From: JBFGCM01 sp041581135
GTDB taxonomy: Bacteria > Actinomycetota > Acidimicrobiia > Spongiisociales > UBA5794
DNA length: 37,299 nucleotides
Direction of reading: 5' to 3'
NCBI GenBank assembly: GCA_041581135.1
Contig: JBFGCM010000024.1
Coordinates: 1-37,299 of the forward strand
Shown: positions 24,667 through 33,874 of the stretch, in pieces
Numbering within the stretch: the stretch's first letter is position 1
How the letters are laid out: every line of letters begins with the position of its first letter
Program-made: the position numbers and the translations under genes
The notes under the pieces: generated by a model
The model's database searches: none
What the model was told of the DNA's origin: nothing
What the model saw: only the letters and a program-made list of their open reading frames with translations

Positions 24667-27528
24667 ATGCAGACCCTGGCGCAGTTGGAGCAGACCGAGG
24701 ATTTCGTGCGCCGCCACATCGGACCAGGCGCGGTCCAGATCGAGGCGATGCTCGCCGAACTCGGCGTTGATTCGATGTCCCGCCTCCTCGACGAGGCGGT
24801 TCCCGGTGCCATCCGCCTCGACGATGAGCTGGCGCTGGCGCCTCCGATGACCGAGCGCATGCTGCTGCGGCGGCTGCGGGAGATCGCCGGCGCCAACGAT
24901 GTCTACCGCTCCATGATCGGGATGGGCTACTACGGCACCGTCACGCCCCCCGTGATCCTCCGCAACATCTTGGAGAATCCGGCGTGGTACACCGCGTACA
25001 CCCCTTATCAACCTGAGATCTCGCAGGGGCGACTCGAGGCCCTGCTCAACTTCCAGACCATGGTCAGTGACCTGACCGCGATGGACATGGCCAACGCCTC
25101 ACTGCTCGACGAGGGCACGGCCGCCGCCGAGGCCATGACCATGGCCCGTCGCCTGTCGTCGGCCGAGCCGAACGTGTTCTTCGTGGATGTGGATTGCCAC
25201 CCGCAAACCGTGGCGGTGATCCAGACCCGGGCCGAGCCACTGGGCATCGAGGTGCAGGTAGGCGATCCCTTCGAAGATCTGGACGCCACGGGCGTGTACG
25301 CCGCGTTGTTCCAGTATCCGGGCAGCAGCGGAGCGGTGCACGACCACGAGCCGCTCGTCGCCGGCCTCCACGAGCACGGAGCACTCGCCGTGTTCAGCGC
25401 CGACCCGCTGGCATTGACGCTGCTCCGCCCGCCCGGGGAGATCGGCGCTGACATCGTCGTGGGCTCGTCACAGCGGTTCGGCGTCCCGATGGGATACGGT
25501 GGCCCGCACGCCGCCTACATGGCGTGTCGGGAGGAGTACCAGCGGTCACTGCCGGGGCGCCTCGTCGGCGTGTCGGTGGATGCCCACGGCCGCATGGCGT
25601 TGCGCCTTGCGCTCCAGACCCGGGAGCAGCACATCCGGCGGGAGAAGGCCACGTCGAACATCTGTACCGCCCAGGTGCTGCTCGCCGTGATCGCCGGGAT
25701 GTATGCGGTCTACCACGGTCCCGAGGGGCTGCGCACCATCGCCGGACGCGTGCATCTCTACGCCTCACTGTTCGCCGAGGGACTCGAGGCCGGGGGCGTA
25801 GCCGTCGACAGCCGGCCGTTCTTCGACACGGTCACCGTGACCGTTCCCACCCGGGCGGTGGCAGTACAAGCGGCGGCCCGAGTGGAGCGGATCAACGTGC
25901 GCGTCGTCGACCGAGACCATGTGTCGGTGGCGTTCGACGAGACCACCAGCCGCTCGGACCTGATCGCCTTGTGGCGGGCGTTCGGGGTGGCCGGAGTGCC
26001 GCTCGACGACAACAGCACGGCGACGTCGCCGGTACCGGAGGGGCTGCAGCGCACCACGCCCTACCTCACCCATCCCGTGTTCCACCGATATCGGTCGGAG
26101 ACCGAGATGTTGCGATACATGCGACGGCTGGCCGACAAGGACATCGCACTCGACCGAGCCATGATCCCGCTGGGCTCATGCACGATGAAGCTCAACGCCA
26201 CCTCGGAGATGCTCCCGATCACGTGGCGGGAGTTCGCCCACCTGCACCCGTTCGCCCCGGCCGATCAGGCCGCCGGCTATCGGGTGCTCATCGCCGAGCT
26301 GGAACAGATGCTGGCCGAGATCACCGGGTATGCCGCGGTGTCGCTCCAGCCGAACTCGGGCGCTCAGGGCGAGTTCGCCGGCCTGCTCGCCATCCGCAGC
26401 TACCACAAGAGCCGGGGCGACGACCACCGCGACGTGTGCCTCATCCCTTCGTCGGCCCACGGCACCAACCCGGCCAGCGCCACGATGGCCGGTATGCGGG
26501 TGGTCGTGGTGGAAACCGACGACCACGGCAACGTCGACCTCGAGGACCTGCGAGCGAAGGCGTCCGCGCATGCCGACCGGCTGGCGGCACTGATGATCAC
26601 GTACCCCTCCACCCACGGCGTGTTCGAATCCGAGGTGCGGGAGATCTGCAAGACCATCCACGACTTCGGTGGGCAGGTGTACCTCGATGGGGCCAACCTC
26701 AATGCCATGGTCGGGGTTGCCAAGCCGGGGGAGTTCGGGTCGGACGTGTCGCACCTGAACCTGCACAAGACCTTCACGATTCCTCACGGCGGCGGGGGGC
26801 CCGGGGTCGGACCGATCGGGGTCGCCGCACACCTGGCGCCGTTCCTGCCCAACCATCCCGTGGTGCCCGAAGCAGGCCCGGTGACCGGACCCGGTCCGGT
26901 TGCCGCCGCCCCCTGGGGCTCCGCCGGGATCCTGCCCATCTCATGGGCCTACATCGCGCTGATGGGCGGCTCCGGCCTGACCCGGGCCACGGAGGTGGCG
27001 ATCCTGAGCGCCAACTACATCGCCAAGCGGCTCGCCGACCACTATCCGATCTTGTACACCGGCCTCAACGGATGGGTGGCTCACGAGTGCATCCTCGATT
27101 TGCGGCCGATGCGGGAGGAAACCGGCGTGACCGTCGACGACGTGGCCAAGCGCCTCATCGACTTCGGATTTCACGCGCCGACCATGTCGTTTCCGGTGCC
27201 GGGAACCCTGATGGTTGAGCCCACCGAGTCGGAGTCCCGGGCCGAACTGGACCGCTTCTGCGACGCCATGATCGCCATCAGGGCCGAGGCCGATGCCATC
27301 GCCGCCGGCGAGGTGGAGTACGAACACAGCGCGCTGCATCACGCGCCGCACACCGCTGAGGACGTCCTGGGTGGCGACTGGGATCGCCCCTACACCCGGG
27401 AGCAGGCGGTGTACCCCGGCTCGAACTCGCGTGCCAGCAAGTACTGGCCCCCGGTCAGCCGCATCGACAACCGCTACGGCGACCGCAACGTCGTGTGTGA
27501 GTGCCCGCCCATCGACACCTACCGGTGA
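24667..27528 (+). CDS. gcvP: Glycine dehydrogenase (decarboxylating), P protein
   Basis: This 953-residue PLP enzyme decarboxylates glycine and passes the aminomethyl group to the lipoyl H protein. It is the full fused form, with an N-terminal half (FVRRHIGP, GYYGTVTPPVILRN, YTPYQPEISQGRLEALLNFQ) and a C-terminal half carrying the PLP lysine Lys701 in LNLHKTFTIPHGGGGPG. The C-terminal EYEHSALHHAPHTAEDV is typical. No gcvT or gcvH is in the window, so the rest of the cleavage system lies elsewhere. Its own tandem glycine riboswitch precedes it. GGAGGAG is placed 4 nt before ATG 24667. Confidence 0.97.
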   Translation: MQTLAQLEQTEDFVRRHIGPGAVQIEAMLAELGVDSMSRLLDEAVPGAIRLDDELALAPPMTERMLLRRLREIAGANDVYRSMIGMGYYGTVTPPVILRNILENPAWYTAYTPYQPEISQGRLEALLNFQTMVSDLTAMDMANASLLDEGTAAAEAMTMARRLSSAEPNVFFVDVDCHPQTVAVIQTRAEPLGIEVQVGDPFEDLDATGVYAALFQYPGSSGAVHDHEPLVAGLHEHGALAVFSADPLALTLLRPPGEIGADIVVGSSQRFGVPMGYGGPHAAYMACREEYQRSLPGRLVGVSVDAHGRMALRLALQTREQHIRREKATSNICTAQVLLAVIAGMYAVYHGPEGLRTIAGRVHLYASLFAEGLEAGGVAVDSRPFFDTVTVTVPTRAVAVQAAARVERINVRVVDRDHVSVAFDETTSRSDLIALWRAFGVAGVPLDDNSTATSPVPEGLQRTTPYLTHPVFHRYRSETEMLRYMRRLADKDIALDRAMIPLGSCTMKLNATSEMLPITWREFAHLHPFAPADQAAGYRVLIAELEQMLAEITGYAAVSLQPNSGAQGEFAGLLAIRSYHKSRGDDHRDVCLIPSSAHGTNPASATMAGMRVVVVETDDHGNVDLEDLRAKASAHADRLAALMITYPSTHGVFESEVREICKTIHDFGGQVYLDGANLNAMVGVAKPGEFGSDVSHLNLHKTFTIPHGGGGPGVGPIGVAAHLAPFLPNHPVVPEAGPVTGPGPVAAAPWGSAGILPISWAYIALMGGSGLTRATEVAILSANYIAKRLADHYPILYTGLNGWVAHECILDLRPMREETGVTVDDVAKRLIDFGFHAPTMSFPVPGTLMVEPTESESRAELDRFCDAMIAIRAEADAIAAGEVEYEHSALHHAPHTAEDVLGGDWDRPYTREQAVYPGSNSRASKYWPPVSRIDNRYGDRNVVCECPPIDTYR

Positions 27529-27532
27529 CGGG

Positions 27533-28519
27533 ATGAACGAGACCTACGTCGAGGTCGATGGGCAGGAGTTCCGCATCTCCAGCCCGGACAAGGTCATGTT
27601 TCCCGACCGTGGGTGGACCAAGCTCGACGTCGTGGAGCACTATTTGATGTGCGTGGACGGGGCGCTGCGCAATGTCTACAACCGGCCCACGCTCCTCAAG
27701 CGATGGAACGGCGGCGTCACCGAGAGCCCCATCTTCGTGAAGCGGCCGCAGCGGGCGAGCAACCTCGTGGACGTGACCTTCCCCTCGGCCCGTCCGGGTC
27801 GGATGTTCGCTCCGCTCACCCACACCGATGTCATCTGGATGGCGCAGATGAACTGCCTGGACCTGAACCCCTGGAACGCCCGGGCCGACGACCTGGACCA
27901 TCCCGACGAGCTGCGGCTCGATCTGGATCCCACCGCGAACTACGACTTCGAGGCTGCACGCAGCGTCGCCGCGGCGGCCAAAGAGCTGCTCGACGACCAT
28001 GACCTCGTGGGGTGGCCGAAGACCTCGGGCAACCGCGGGATTCACATCTACGTGCGGTTGCAGCGGGAGTGGGACTTCCACCAGGTGCGGCGCGCCGGTC
28101 TGGCGCTCGCCCGCGAGCTGGAGCGCCGCCACGAGTTGGCGACGACGGCATGGTGGAAGGAAGAGCGCGATGGCGTGTTCATCGACTACAACCAGAACGC
28201 CTTGGACAAGACCATCGCCAGCGCCTACTCGGTACGTCACACCGGATTCGTGTCAACCCCCTTCCGCTGGGACGAGCTGCCGGACGTGCATCCGGCACGA
28301 TTCACCCTCTTGTCGTTCAAAGAGCGCTGGGAAGAGGTCGGGGACCTGACGGCGGGCATGGACGAGGCGGCGTGCCGGCTGGAGAGTGCGATGGAGTTGG
28401 TGGCCGCACACGAGGAAGAAGGTCATGGCGATGCCCCGTGGCCACCGCACTATCCGAAGATGCCGGGGGAGCCGCCCCGCGTGCAGCCTTCCAAGAAGCG
28501 CTCCGAGAACTGGGAGTGA
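27533..28519 (+). CDS. Stand-alone LigD-type DNA polymerase/primase domain (PolDom)
   Basis: This 328-residue protein belongs to the archaeo-eukaryotic primase superfamily branch found in LigD. It shows ISSPDKVMFPDRGWTKLDVVEHY, LLKRWNGGV, the metal-binding LRLDLDP (DxD), KTSGNRGIHIYV with its His, and FIDYNQNALDKTIASAYSVR. In mycobacterial LigD this domain adds ribonucleotides during end joining; free-standing copies (PolD1/PolD2 type) exist in actinobacteria. No Ku, nuclease or LigD ligase domain is adjacent. It follows gcvP by 4 nt, but a functional link is not evident. ATG 27533. Family firm; repair role inferred. Confidence 0.9.
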   Translation: MNETYVEVDGQEFRISSPDKVMFPDRGWTKLDVVEHYLMCVDGALRNVYNRPTLLKRWNGGVTESPIFVKRPQRASNLVDVTFPSARPGRMFAPLTHTDVIWMAQMNCLDLNPWNARADDLDHPDELRLDLDPTANYDFEAARSVAAAAKELLDDHDLVGWPKTSGNRGIHIYVRLQREWDFHQVRRAGLALARELERRHELATTAWWKEERDGVFIDYNQNALDKTIASAYSVRHTGFVSTPFRWDELPDVHPARFTLLSFKERWEEVGDLTAGMDEAACRLESAMELVAAHEEEGHGDAPWPPHYPKMPGEPPRVQPSKKRSENWE

Positions 28520-28584
28520 GCGACGTCCGCTGTCGCCGGCGAGAGCCCCGGTGCTGTCCCCGGTGGCGGGTAACGTTCCGTGGA

Positions 28585-29304
28585 GTGAACCGTCCTCGTG
28601 TCTCCATTCTGTTGGCCGCGATGCTCGCGACCGTGGCGCTCGGCGCCTGTGGCGACGGTGATGCTGATACGGATGCGTTGGAGCTGACTGCGGAGGAGGT
28701 CTTGGCGGGCTCCGCGGATGCGATGCACGACACCAGCGGGGCTACCTTCGTTCTGGCTCGCCAGGGCGCCGAGGTGTACATCGACAGCGCCGGTCTGCTC
28801 GCGTTCTCCAGCGCCACCGGCCGCTACGCGGCGCCGGCGTCGGCCGACGCCCTCGTCGATGTCAGTGCCGCCGGCATCACGCTCCAGGTCGGCGCAGTGG
28901 CCATCGACGGTGTCACCTGGCTCACGGACCCGGTTTCTGGTCGCTGGGCCGAGCTGCCCCCCGAGGTGTCGTTCGACCCCACGGCGCTCTTCGACCCGGA
29001 GCTCGGTTGGCGTCCGCTGTTCACGCGAGACCTCGCCGACGCCGAGATCGTGGGCATCGAAGAGCTCGAAGGGGCCTCGGTCTATCACGTGAGGGGCACG
29101 GCGGCGGCGGAGCGGCTCGAGGTGGTGACGTCGGGTTTGGTCGCCGACGAGTCTGTCGAGCTCGATCTGTGGATCGCGGTCGACGACCTCACGGTGCGCC
29201 GCGCGTCCTTCACCTCGGGACCACCGGGAGCGGAGACCATGTGGGAGCTCACGTTCGCAGAATTCGGGTCGACATTCGAGATCGATGCGCCAAACGTCGG
29301 CTGA
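28585..29304 (+). CDS. LppX/LprAFG-type lipoprotein (LprG-like)
   Basis: This 239-residue predicted lipoprotein has the lipobox VALGAC at about residue 19, followed by a domain with ELTAEEVLAGSADAMHDTSGATFVL, the repeated beta-strand pattern of LppX/LprG folds, and a C-terminal VELDLWIAVDDLTVRRASFT. In mycobacteria such proteins bind acylated lipids in a hydrophobic cavity. The next gene, overlapping by 20 nt, is an MFS pump, which is the LprG-P55 arrangement. GTG 28585 is chosen because the signal peptide begins directly after it (NRPRVSILLAAML). Domain assignment is by pattern and context, with moderate certainty. Confidence 0.78.
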   Translation: MNRPRVSILLAAMLATVALGACGDGDADTDALELTAEEVLAGSADAMHDTSGATFVLARQGAEVYIDSAGLLAFSSATGRYAAPASADALVDVSAAGITLQVGAVAIDGVTWLTDPVSGRWAELPPEVSFDPTALFDPELGWRPLFTRDLADAEIVGIEELEGASVYHVRGTAAAERLEVVTSGLVADESVELDLWIAVDDLTVRRASFTSGPPGAETMWELTFAEFGSTFEIDAPNVG

Positions 29305-30802
29305 TCGCGCTGTACGGCCGGCTGCCATCCTCGCCATCGTCGGGTTTGGCGTCTTCGTGGCCGCCGACGACCTCACCGTGGTCTCCACCATGCTGCGGCC
29401 CATCATCGGCGACCTCGGCATACCCCTGCCCGACGGCCTGGATCGCGCCGCCTGGATCGTCAACGCGTACCTCATCGCCTACGTCGCCGTGATGCCCATC
29501 GCCGGCCGGCTCAGCGATGTCGTGGGACGCCGTGCCGTGTTCGTCGGGGCACTCGCTGTCTTTCTCGTGGGATCGGTGTGGATACCGCTCGCCGACACGT
29601 TCGGCTGGTTCCTCGCCGGACGTGTGATCAGTGCCATCGGCGGCGGCGCCCTCGTCCCCGTGTCCCTCGCCGTGGTGGGCGACATCTATCCCGTGGGAAA
29701 GCGCGGTGCCGCGCTCGGCACCCTCACGGCCATCGACTCCCTGGGTTGGGTGTGGGGGCCGCTGTACGGAGCGATGCTCGTGCGATTCCTGTCGTGGGAG
29801 TGGCAGTTCTACCTCAACATCCCGCTTGCCATCGCCGGCATGGTGGTGGCGTGGCGAGTGCTGGGCCGCCTGGAGCGACCGGCCATCCACAAGCGGTTCG
29901 ATTTCGTCGGAGCGGGCGCGCTCGCCGTCGGTCTGGTGGCGTTCAGCGCCGCCTTCCTCAACAGCGCCCGCATCCAGACGGTCACCGGCCTGGAAGAGCT
30001 CACCGGCGCCACCGGCACCACGCCCTGGTGGCTCTACGTGATCGGAGCCGGTGCCATCGGGGTCTTCGTGTGGAGCGAACGTCGCGCCCCCGAGCCGGTG
30101 TTCGACCGCTCGTTTCTCCGGAGCCGCGACAGTGCCGGCGGGCTCGTCGTCAACTTCCTGCTCGGTGCCGCATTGGTGGTGGCCGTCGTCGATGTGCCGT
30201 TGTTCGTGAACGTCGTGGAGGTCGACTTGGAGCGCTCGGCCGTCATCTCTGGTTGGGTGCTCACCTCGCTCACCCTGACCATGGCCGCAGGTGCGCTCGC
30301 CGGCGGGCGGGCGACCACCACGTGGCGCTATCGGGGGCCCACCCTCGTCGGCGTGGGGCTGGCCATCGCCGGCTACGTGGCCATCGGCGCCCAGTGGTCG
30401 GCCGATACCGCGTACCTCACGATGGCGTGGCAGCTGGCGCTGATCGGGACCGGCATCGGCATCGCAACCGCTCCGACCACGACCTCGGTCATCGATACGG
30501 CCCTCCCTGAGCGAAGGGGCGCCGCCGCAGCAGCGGTCATCGTCCTGCGCCTCATGGGCTTGGCGGTGGGGTTGGCGGCGCTGACCGCGTGGGGCCTGCA
30601 CCGGTTCAACGTCTTGCGTGGCGAGATCGTACTTCCGCCCATCGGCTCACCGGAGTACGAAGCGGCCGCTCGGATCGCCCAGACCGAGCTCACCACGGCA
30701 GCGCTCGCCGAGACCTTCACCGCTGCGGCGGTGGTGCTGGTAGCGGCCGTGGCGGCCGCCGCCGTGCTCAGCGGCAGGGCGGCGCGCCTCCCCGACGTGT
30801 GA
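29285..30802 (+). CDS. MFS transporter, DHA2/P55-like
   Basis: This 505-residue multi-pass inner-membrane protein is of the 14-helix drug/lipid efflux type. Motif A of MFS proteins is seen as GRLSDVVGRRAVFVG after helix 2, and WPLY-type segments such as WVWGPLYGAMLVRFLSWEWQ follow helix 5. The arrangement after an LprG-like lipoprotein resembles mycobacterial lprG-P55, where the pair moves triacylglycerol-type lipids to the outer envelope. Drug efflux is the alternative. ATG 29285 lies inside the end of the lipoprotein gene (20-nt overlap). Length and helix number fit the family. Confidence 0.85.
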   Translation: MRQTSADRAVRPAAILAIVGFGVFVAADDLTVVSTMLRPIIGDLGIPLPDGLDRAAWIVNAYLIAYVAVMPIAGRLSDVVGRRAVFVGALAVFLVGSVWIPLADTFGWFLAGRVISAIGGGALVPVSLAVVGDIYPVGKRGAALGTLTAIDSLGWVWGPLYGAMLVRFLSWEWQFYLNIPLAIAGMVVAWRVLGRLERPAIHKRFDFVGAGALAVGLVAFSAAFLNSARIQTVTGLEELTGATGTTPWWLYVIGAGAIGVFVWSERRAPEPVFDRSFLRSRDSAGGLVVNFLLGAALVVAVVDVPLFVNVVEVDLERSAVISGWVLTSLTLTMAAGALAGGRATTTWRYRGPTLVGVGLAIAGYVAIGAQWSADTAYLTMAWQLALIGTGIGIATAPTTTSVIDTALPERRGAAAAAVIVLRLMGLAVGLAALTAWGLHRFNVLRGEIVLPPIGSPEYEAAARIAQTELTTAALAETFTAAAVVLVAAVAAAAVLSGRAARLPDV

Positions 30803-30842
30803 TCGGAGCGACGGAGATGGTTCCGGCTGGCAAGATGACAGG

Positions 30843-31343
30843 GTGCAGCTAGCCCACCGGCTTCTCGTGGCGACTCCCGGCCTTCTCGACGAGAACTTCT
30901 GGCGCTCGGTGGTGTACATCCTCGAGCACGACGCCGACGGGGCCATGGGTCTCATCCTCAACCGGCCAACGGACCTGGAAGCAGCGGAGGTGCTGCCGGA
31001 GTGGAAGGATGCGCTGTACCACCCCGAAGTCGTCTTCGAGGGTGGTCCGGTGCAGCGTGAGGCCGGCATCGCTCTGGCAAGGCGCAACAACGAGGCGGCA
31101 CTGGTGGACTTCGGTGTGCCGCTGCCGGAAGGGGAGCGCATTCGGGTGTTCGCCGGCTACGCCGGGTGGGAGCCCGAGCAGCTCGAGGCAGAGATCGATG
31201 CGGCCGGCTGGTTCGTGGTCGATTCGGAGCCGGACGATCCGTTCACTCCCAGCCCGGAGGAGCTGTGGCGTACCGTGCTGCGGCGGCAACCCGGGAGGTT
31301 GAGCTGGTACGCCAACTACCCCGATCACGAGTCCCTCAACTAG
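30843..31343 (+). CDS. YqgE/AlgH family protein (UPF0301)
   Basis: This 166-residue protein has the family marks LLVATPGLLDENFWRSVVYI, GAMGLILNRPT, VFEGGPVQREAGIAL and RIRVFAGYAGWEPEQLEAE, and ends SPEELWRTVLRRQPGRLSWYA. UPF0301 proteins are small cytosolic proteins of unresolved function. AlgH in pseudomonads was linked to regulation, but the general role is unclear. GTG 30843 is the start that aligns with the family N-terminus. It follows the MFS gene by 40 nt and precedes rnhB by 61 nt. Confidence 0.92.
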   Translation: MQLAHRLLVATPGLLDENFWRSVVYILEHDADGAMGLILNRPTDLEAAEVLPEWKDALYHPEVVFEGGPVQREAGIALARRNNEAALVDFGVPLPEGERIRVFAGYAGWEPEQLEAEIDAAGWFVVDSEPDDPFTPSPEELWRTVLRRQPGRLSWYANYPDHESLN

Positions 31344-31404
31344 CGAGTGTTCATGGGCCGGCCAGAACCATGCCTGTGGTGGCTCCTCTCGGTATGGTGA
31401 CGCG

Positions 31405-32109
31405 GTGACCACCACCGTGCCCAAGCTGCGCAGGGCCATCAAGCGCAAGTCGCCGTCGCTGCGCGTCGAGCGCGACCTCTGGTCCGCGGGTGTGGACTAT
31501 GTGATCGGCGTCGACGAGGTGGGTCGAGGAGCTTGGGCCGGGCCTATCAGCGTCGGCGCCGCCGTGGTGCCGAAGGACCGACGCATCTACAAGATCCGTG
31601 ATTCGAAGATGCTCACCGAGGATGAGCGTGAGGCCATGTTCGAGCGCGTGGCCGAGTGGTGCGAGGTCTGGGCGGTGGGTCACGCCACCCAGCAGGAGTG
31701 TGACGAGCTGGGCATGTCCGCAGCTCAGAAGCTGGCGGCGGCGCGCGCCATCGAACGGCTCGGCGTGCCCCCGCAACACGTGCTCATCGACGGCAACTGG
31801 GACTTCGTCGACGTGGGACGAACCCAGCGGATCGTGGGCGGCGACGCCACGTCGCTGTCGATCGCGGCGGCCAGCATCTTGGCGAAGGTGACGCGGGACC
31901 GGTTGATGCGGGCGCAGGCCGGTCAGTTCCCGTGGTACGTGTTCGAGGAGAACAAGGGGTACCCGTGCCCCCGCCACAAGGCAGCCCTCCAAGCGGTGGG
32001 CCCGAGCACCCTGCACCGTCGGAGCTGGGTCTTCATGGACCACCTCCCGTGGGGCGGCGTGGCGCGATACCGGCGCCCCGATCCCCAGGGGACGCTCTTC
32101 GACGTCTGA
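31405..32109 (+). CDS. rnhB: Ribonuclease HII
   Basis: This 234-residue endonuclease cuts RNA in RNA-DNA hybrids and removes misincorporated ribonucleotides. The active-site motif is VIGVDEVGRGAWAGPISVGAA (Asp/Glu pair), with KIRDSKMLTEDERE, LIDGNWDFVD carrying the third Asp, and SIAAASILAKVTRDRLM. The final YPCPRHKAALQAVGPSTLHRRSW is family-typical. GTG 31405. The stop lies 2 nt from the convergent anti-sigma stop. Confidence 0.96.
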   Translation: MTTTVPKLRRAIKRKSPSLRVERDLWSAGVDYVIGVDEVGRGAWAGPISVGAAVVPKDRRIYKIRDSKMLTEDEREAMFERVAEWCEVWAVGHATQQECDELGMSAAQKLAAARAIERLGVPPQHVLIDGNWDFVDVGRTQRIVGGDATSLSIAAASILAKVTRDRLMRAQAGQFPWYVFEENKGYPCPRHKAALQAVGPSTLHRRSWVFMDHLPWGGVARYRRPDPQGTLFDV

Positions 32110-32111
32110 GC

Positions 32112-32732
32112 TCAACGCTCGGTGTCGAGCACCGTCTCGCCGCTCAGGCTCTCGTCTTCGTCGATGGCTTCGAGCGTCACCCACACCCGGGGGAAGTCAG
32201 CTCGGCTCACCCCGATGGTGAGGTCTGCGTTCGCCGGCTCCTTGAACGTGCCGCCGGACACGTGCACCGGCCCCCTGCTGAACCACAGCTCGTACACGTA
32301 GCCTTCAGGCGCCGGAGGCAGCCCGTCCACGTCCAACACCACTCTCGTGCCCGCCTCGGTGTTCCAGCCCCTGGCGATCCCGTCGGCACCCGGTGCGGCG
32401 GCGGTGCCGGGAAGGGCGATCTCCCAGTCCGGGGGCGATGCCCGCAGGGCCAACCAGCCGCCGGTCACCAGCGCCGCGGCGACCACGACGGCGGCGATCC
32501 CGCAGAGCCAACGTTGCGACGGAGCCCGGCGACGGGCTCCGGCGCCGATCAGCCCGACCATGAGGTCCTCCATGGCCGGATCCGGCTCGTCCCAGGTGGC
32601 AGGGTCTGCGAGCTCGCTTCGGAGCTGGTCGAGGTCCGGTATCGCCGTCCGGCACGATGCGCAGGTGCGACCGTGGTCGCCGGTAGCGGTCTCTCCGGAG
32701 AGGTAGGCGGCGCGCCAGTCGGAGCACGTCAT
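32112..32732 (-). CDS. Anti-sigma factor, zinc-finger plus RskA-type domain
   Basis: This 206-residue membrane protein starts with a short zinc-binding anti-sigma domain (HGRTCASC, HxxxCxxC, around residues 19-26). A single transmembrane helix (IAAVVVAAALVTGGWLAL, around residue 90) follows, then an extracytoplasmic RskA-type domain with YVYELWFSRGPVHVSGGTF. It should hold the sigma factor encoded upstream until a signal at the membrane releases it by proteolysis. ATG 32732 overlaps the sigma stop (ATGA), so both are translated together. Confidence 0.88.
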   Translation of the reverse strand: MTCSDWRAAYLSGETATGDHGRTCASCRTAIPDLDQLRSELADPATWDEPDPAMEDLMVGLIGAGARRRAPSQRWLCGIAAVVVAAALVTGGWLALRASPPDWEIALPGTAAAPGADGIARGWNTEAGTRVVLDVDGLPPAPEGYVYELWFSRGPVHVSGGTFKEPANADLTIGVSRADFPRVWVTLEAIDEDESLSGETVLDTER

Positions 32733-33265
32733 GCCGATGCCTCCTCCAGGTGGGCGAGCATGTGCGCCAGGCGCTGATGGGCGCGATGCGATCGCGACTT
32801 CACCGTACCCACGGGGATTCCCAACCGTGATGCCGTCTCCTCGTGGGTGAACCCGAGGAAGTGCGTGGATCGGATCACGTCGCGTTCGGCAGCAGGCATC
32901 TGTTGCAGCGCCAGCCGCACTTCCCACGCCGCCCACGTCCCCTCGAAGGAAGGCGGGAGCACGGCGATTTCTCGATCCAGCGGGTCATTGCCCCGATGGC
33001 GGCGTTCCCGGCGGTAGAGATCGACTGCGACTCGGCGAGCGATGGTGTACAACCACGGGCCGACTTCACGCTCGGTGTCGAACCGGTCAGCGGCCCGCCA
33101 TGCCTGGAGAAATGTCTGTTGCACTGCCTCTTCTGCCAATCCTCTGTCACGGAGGGCGCGAAACGCGACGGTGAACACCGGTCGGGAGTACTGGCGATAC
33201 AGCTCCCGCACCGCATCCGGCTCACCATCGGTGAATCGCTGGATCAGCCTGCGGTCCGCATGCAT
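32729..33265 (-). CDS. ECF (sigma-70 family, SigK-like) RNA polymerase sigma factor
   Basis: This 178-residue sigma factor consists of regions 2 and 4 only. Region 2 includes LYRQYSRPVFTVAFRALRDRGLAEEAVQQTFLQAWRA in shorter recognisable blocks (AEEAVQQTFLQAWR). Region 4 has LGFTHEETASRLGIPVGTVKSRSHRAH, again seen as the helix-turn-helix EETASRLGIPVGTVKSR. It recruits RNA polymerase to stress or envelope promoters. The paired gene downstream is its anti-sigma factor. ATG 33265. The 155-bp gap upstream, shared with a small membrane protein, may hold its own promoter. Confidence 0.93.
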   Translation of the reverse strand: MHADRRLIQRFTDGEPDAVRELYRQYSRPVFTVAFRALRDRGLAEEAVQQTFLQAWRAADRFDTEREVGPWLYTIARRVAVDLYRRERRHRGNDPLDREIAVLPPSFEGTWAAWEVRLALQQMPAAERDVIRSTHFLGFTHEETASRLGIPVGTVKSRSHRAHQRLAHMLAHLEEASA

Positions 33266-33420
33266 TCCCGCCGTCCGTCCTCGTGACGCGTCAATCGATG
33301 TGTCATGTCGTCGTGTACCTGTACGGCTCCGGCGCGCCTCCGGTTCGCGTTCCTCCGCAGCTCCACTCAGCTTACGCAGCGGGCTATCCTCGTCTCAGAC
33401 CCGAGAGGAGAAAGAAGACG

Positions 33421-33867
33421 ATGACGACCCTCGATCGCCGAGTTCGCACCGAGCAGCCGCCTCGCGTCGAGCCACCGTCGGCTCCCCGGGAACCGACCAG
33501 GTTCGCCGGGTTGAACCCCTCCTTCGTGACCGGCGTGGCCTGGCTCGGCACGATCTTCGGTCTCGAGATGATGGCGCCGCCGGCGGACCCGGCCGCCCCC
33601 ATGGACGCCATCACGGTGTTGCTGAGCCTGGCACTCCTCGGCGCCTTGGTGGTGTCGCTCGCCGGCATCCTCTCCGGGCGGTGGTGGGGCTTCATGGGCA
33701 CCGTCGTGGGTGGTGCCGTCCTCGCCGGAGGCACCGCCTTCTGCTTCGCGATCGGCCACACCGGCTGGGCCCTCGCCACCCAAGGCATGCTCGGCATGGT
33801 GCTGATGGGCCTTGGTGGACGGTACCTCGGCACCGAGCTCGAGGCCGAGGCCGGCCAGCCGAGCTAG
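33421..33867 (+). CDS. Small membrane protein of unknown function
   Basis: I do not recognise this 148-residue protein. It has a hydrophilic, Pro/Arg-rich N-terminus of about 35 residues, then four hydrophobic segments: around TGVAWLGTIFGLEMM, ITVLLSLALLGALVVSLAGIL, WWGFMGTVVGGAVLAGGTAFC and GWALATQGMLGMVLMGLGG. It ends in an acidic tail. ATG 33421 follows a strong GAGAGGAG site. It is divergent from the sigma factor gene and could be a target of it, but nothing in the sequence proves that. Confidence 0.75.
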   Translation: MTTLDRRVRTEQPPRVEPPSAPREPTRFAGLNPSFVTGVAWLGTIFGLEMMAPPADPAAPMDAITVLLSLALLGALVVSLAGILSGRWWGFMGTVVGGAVLAGGTAFCFAIGHTGWALATQGMLGMVLMGLGGRYLGTELEAEAGQPS

Positions 33868-33874
33868 GGAGCGC

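Noticed and set aside
29249..30601. Long minus-strand open frame opposite the MFS transporter
   Set aside because: The product is Gly/His/Arg/Asp-rich and lacks membrane or domain features, while the plus strand has clear MFS motifs.
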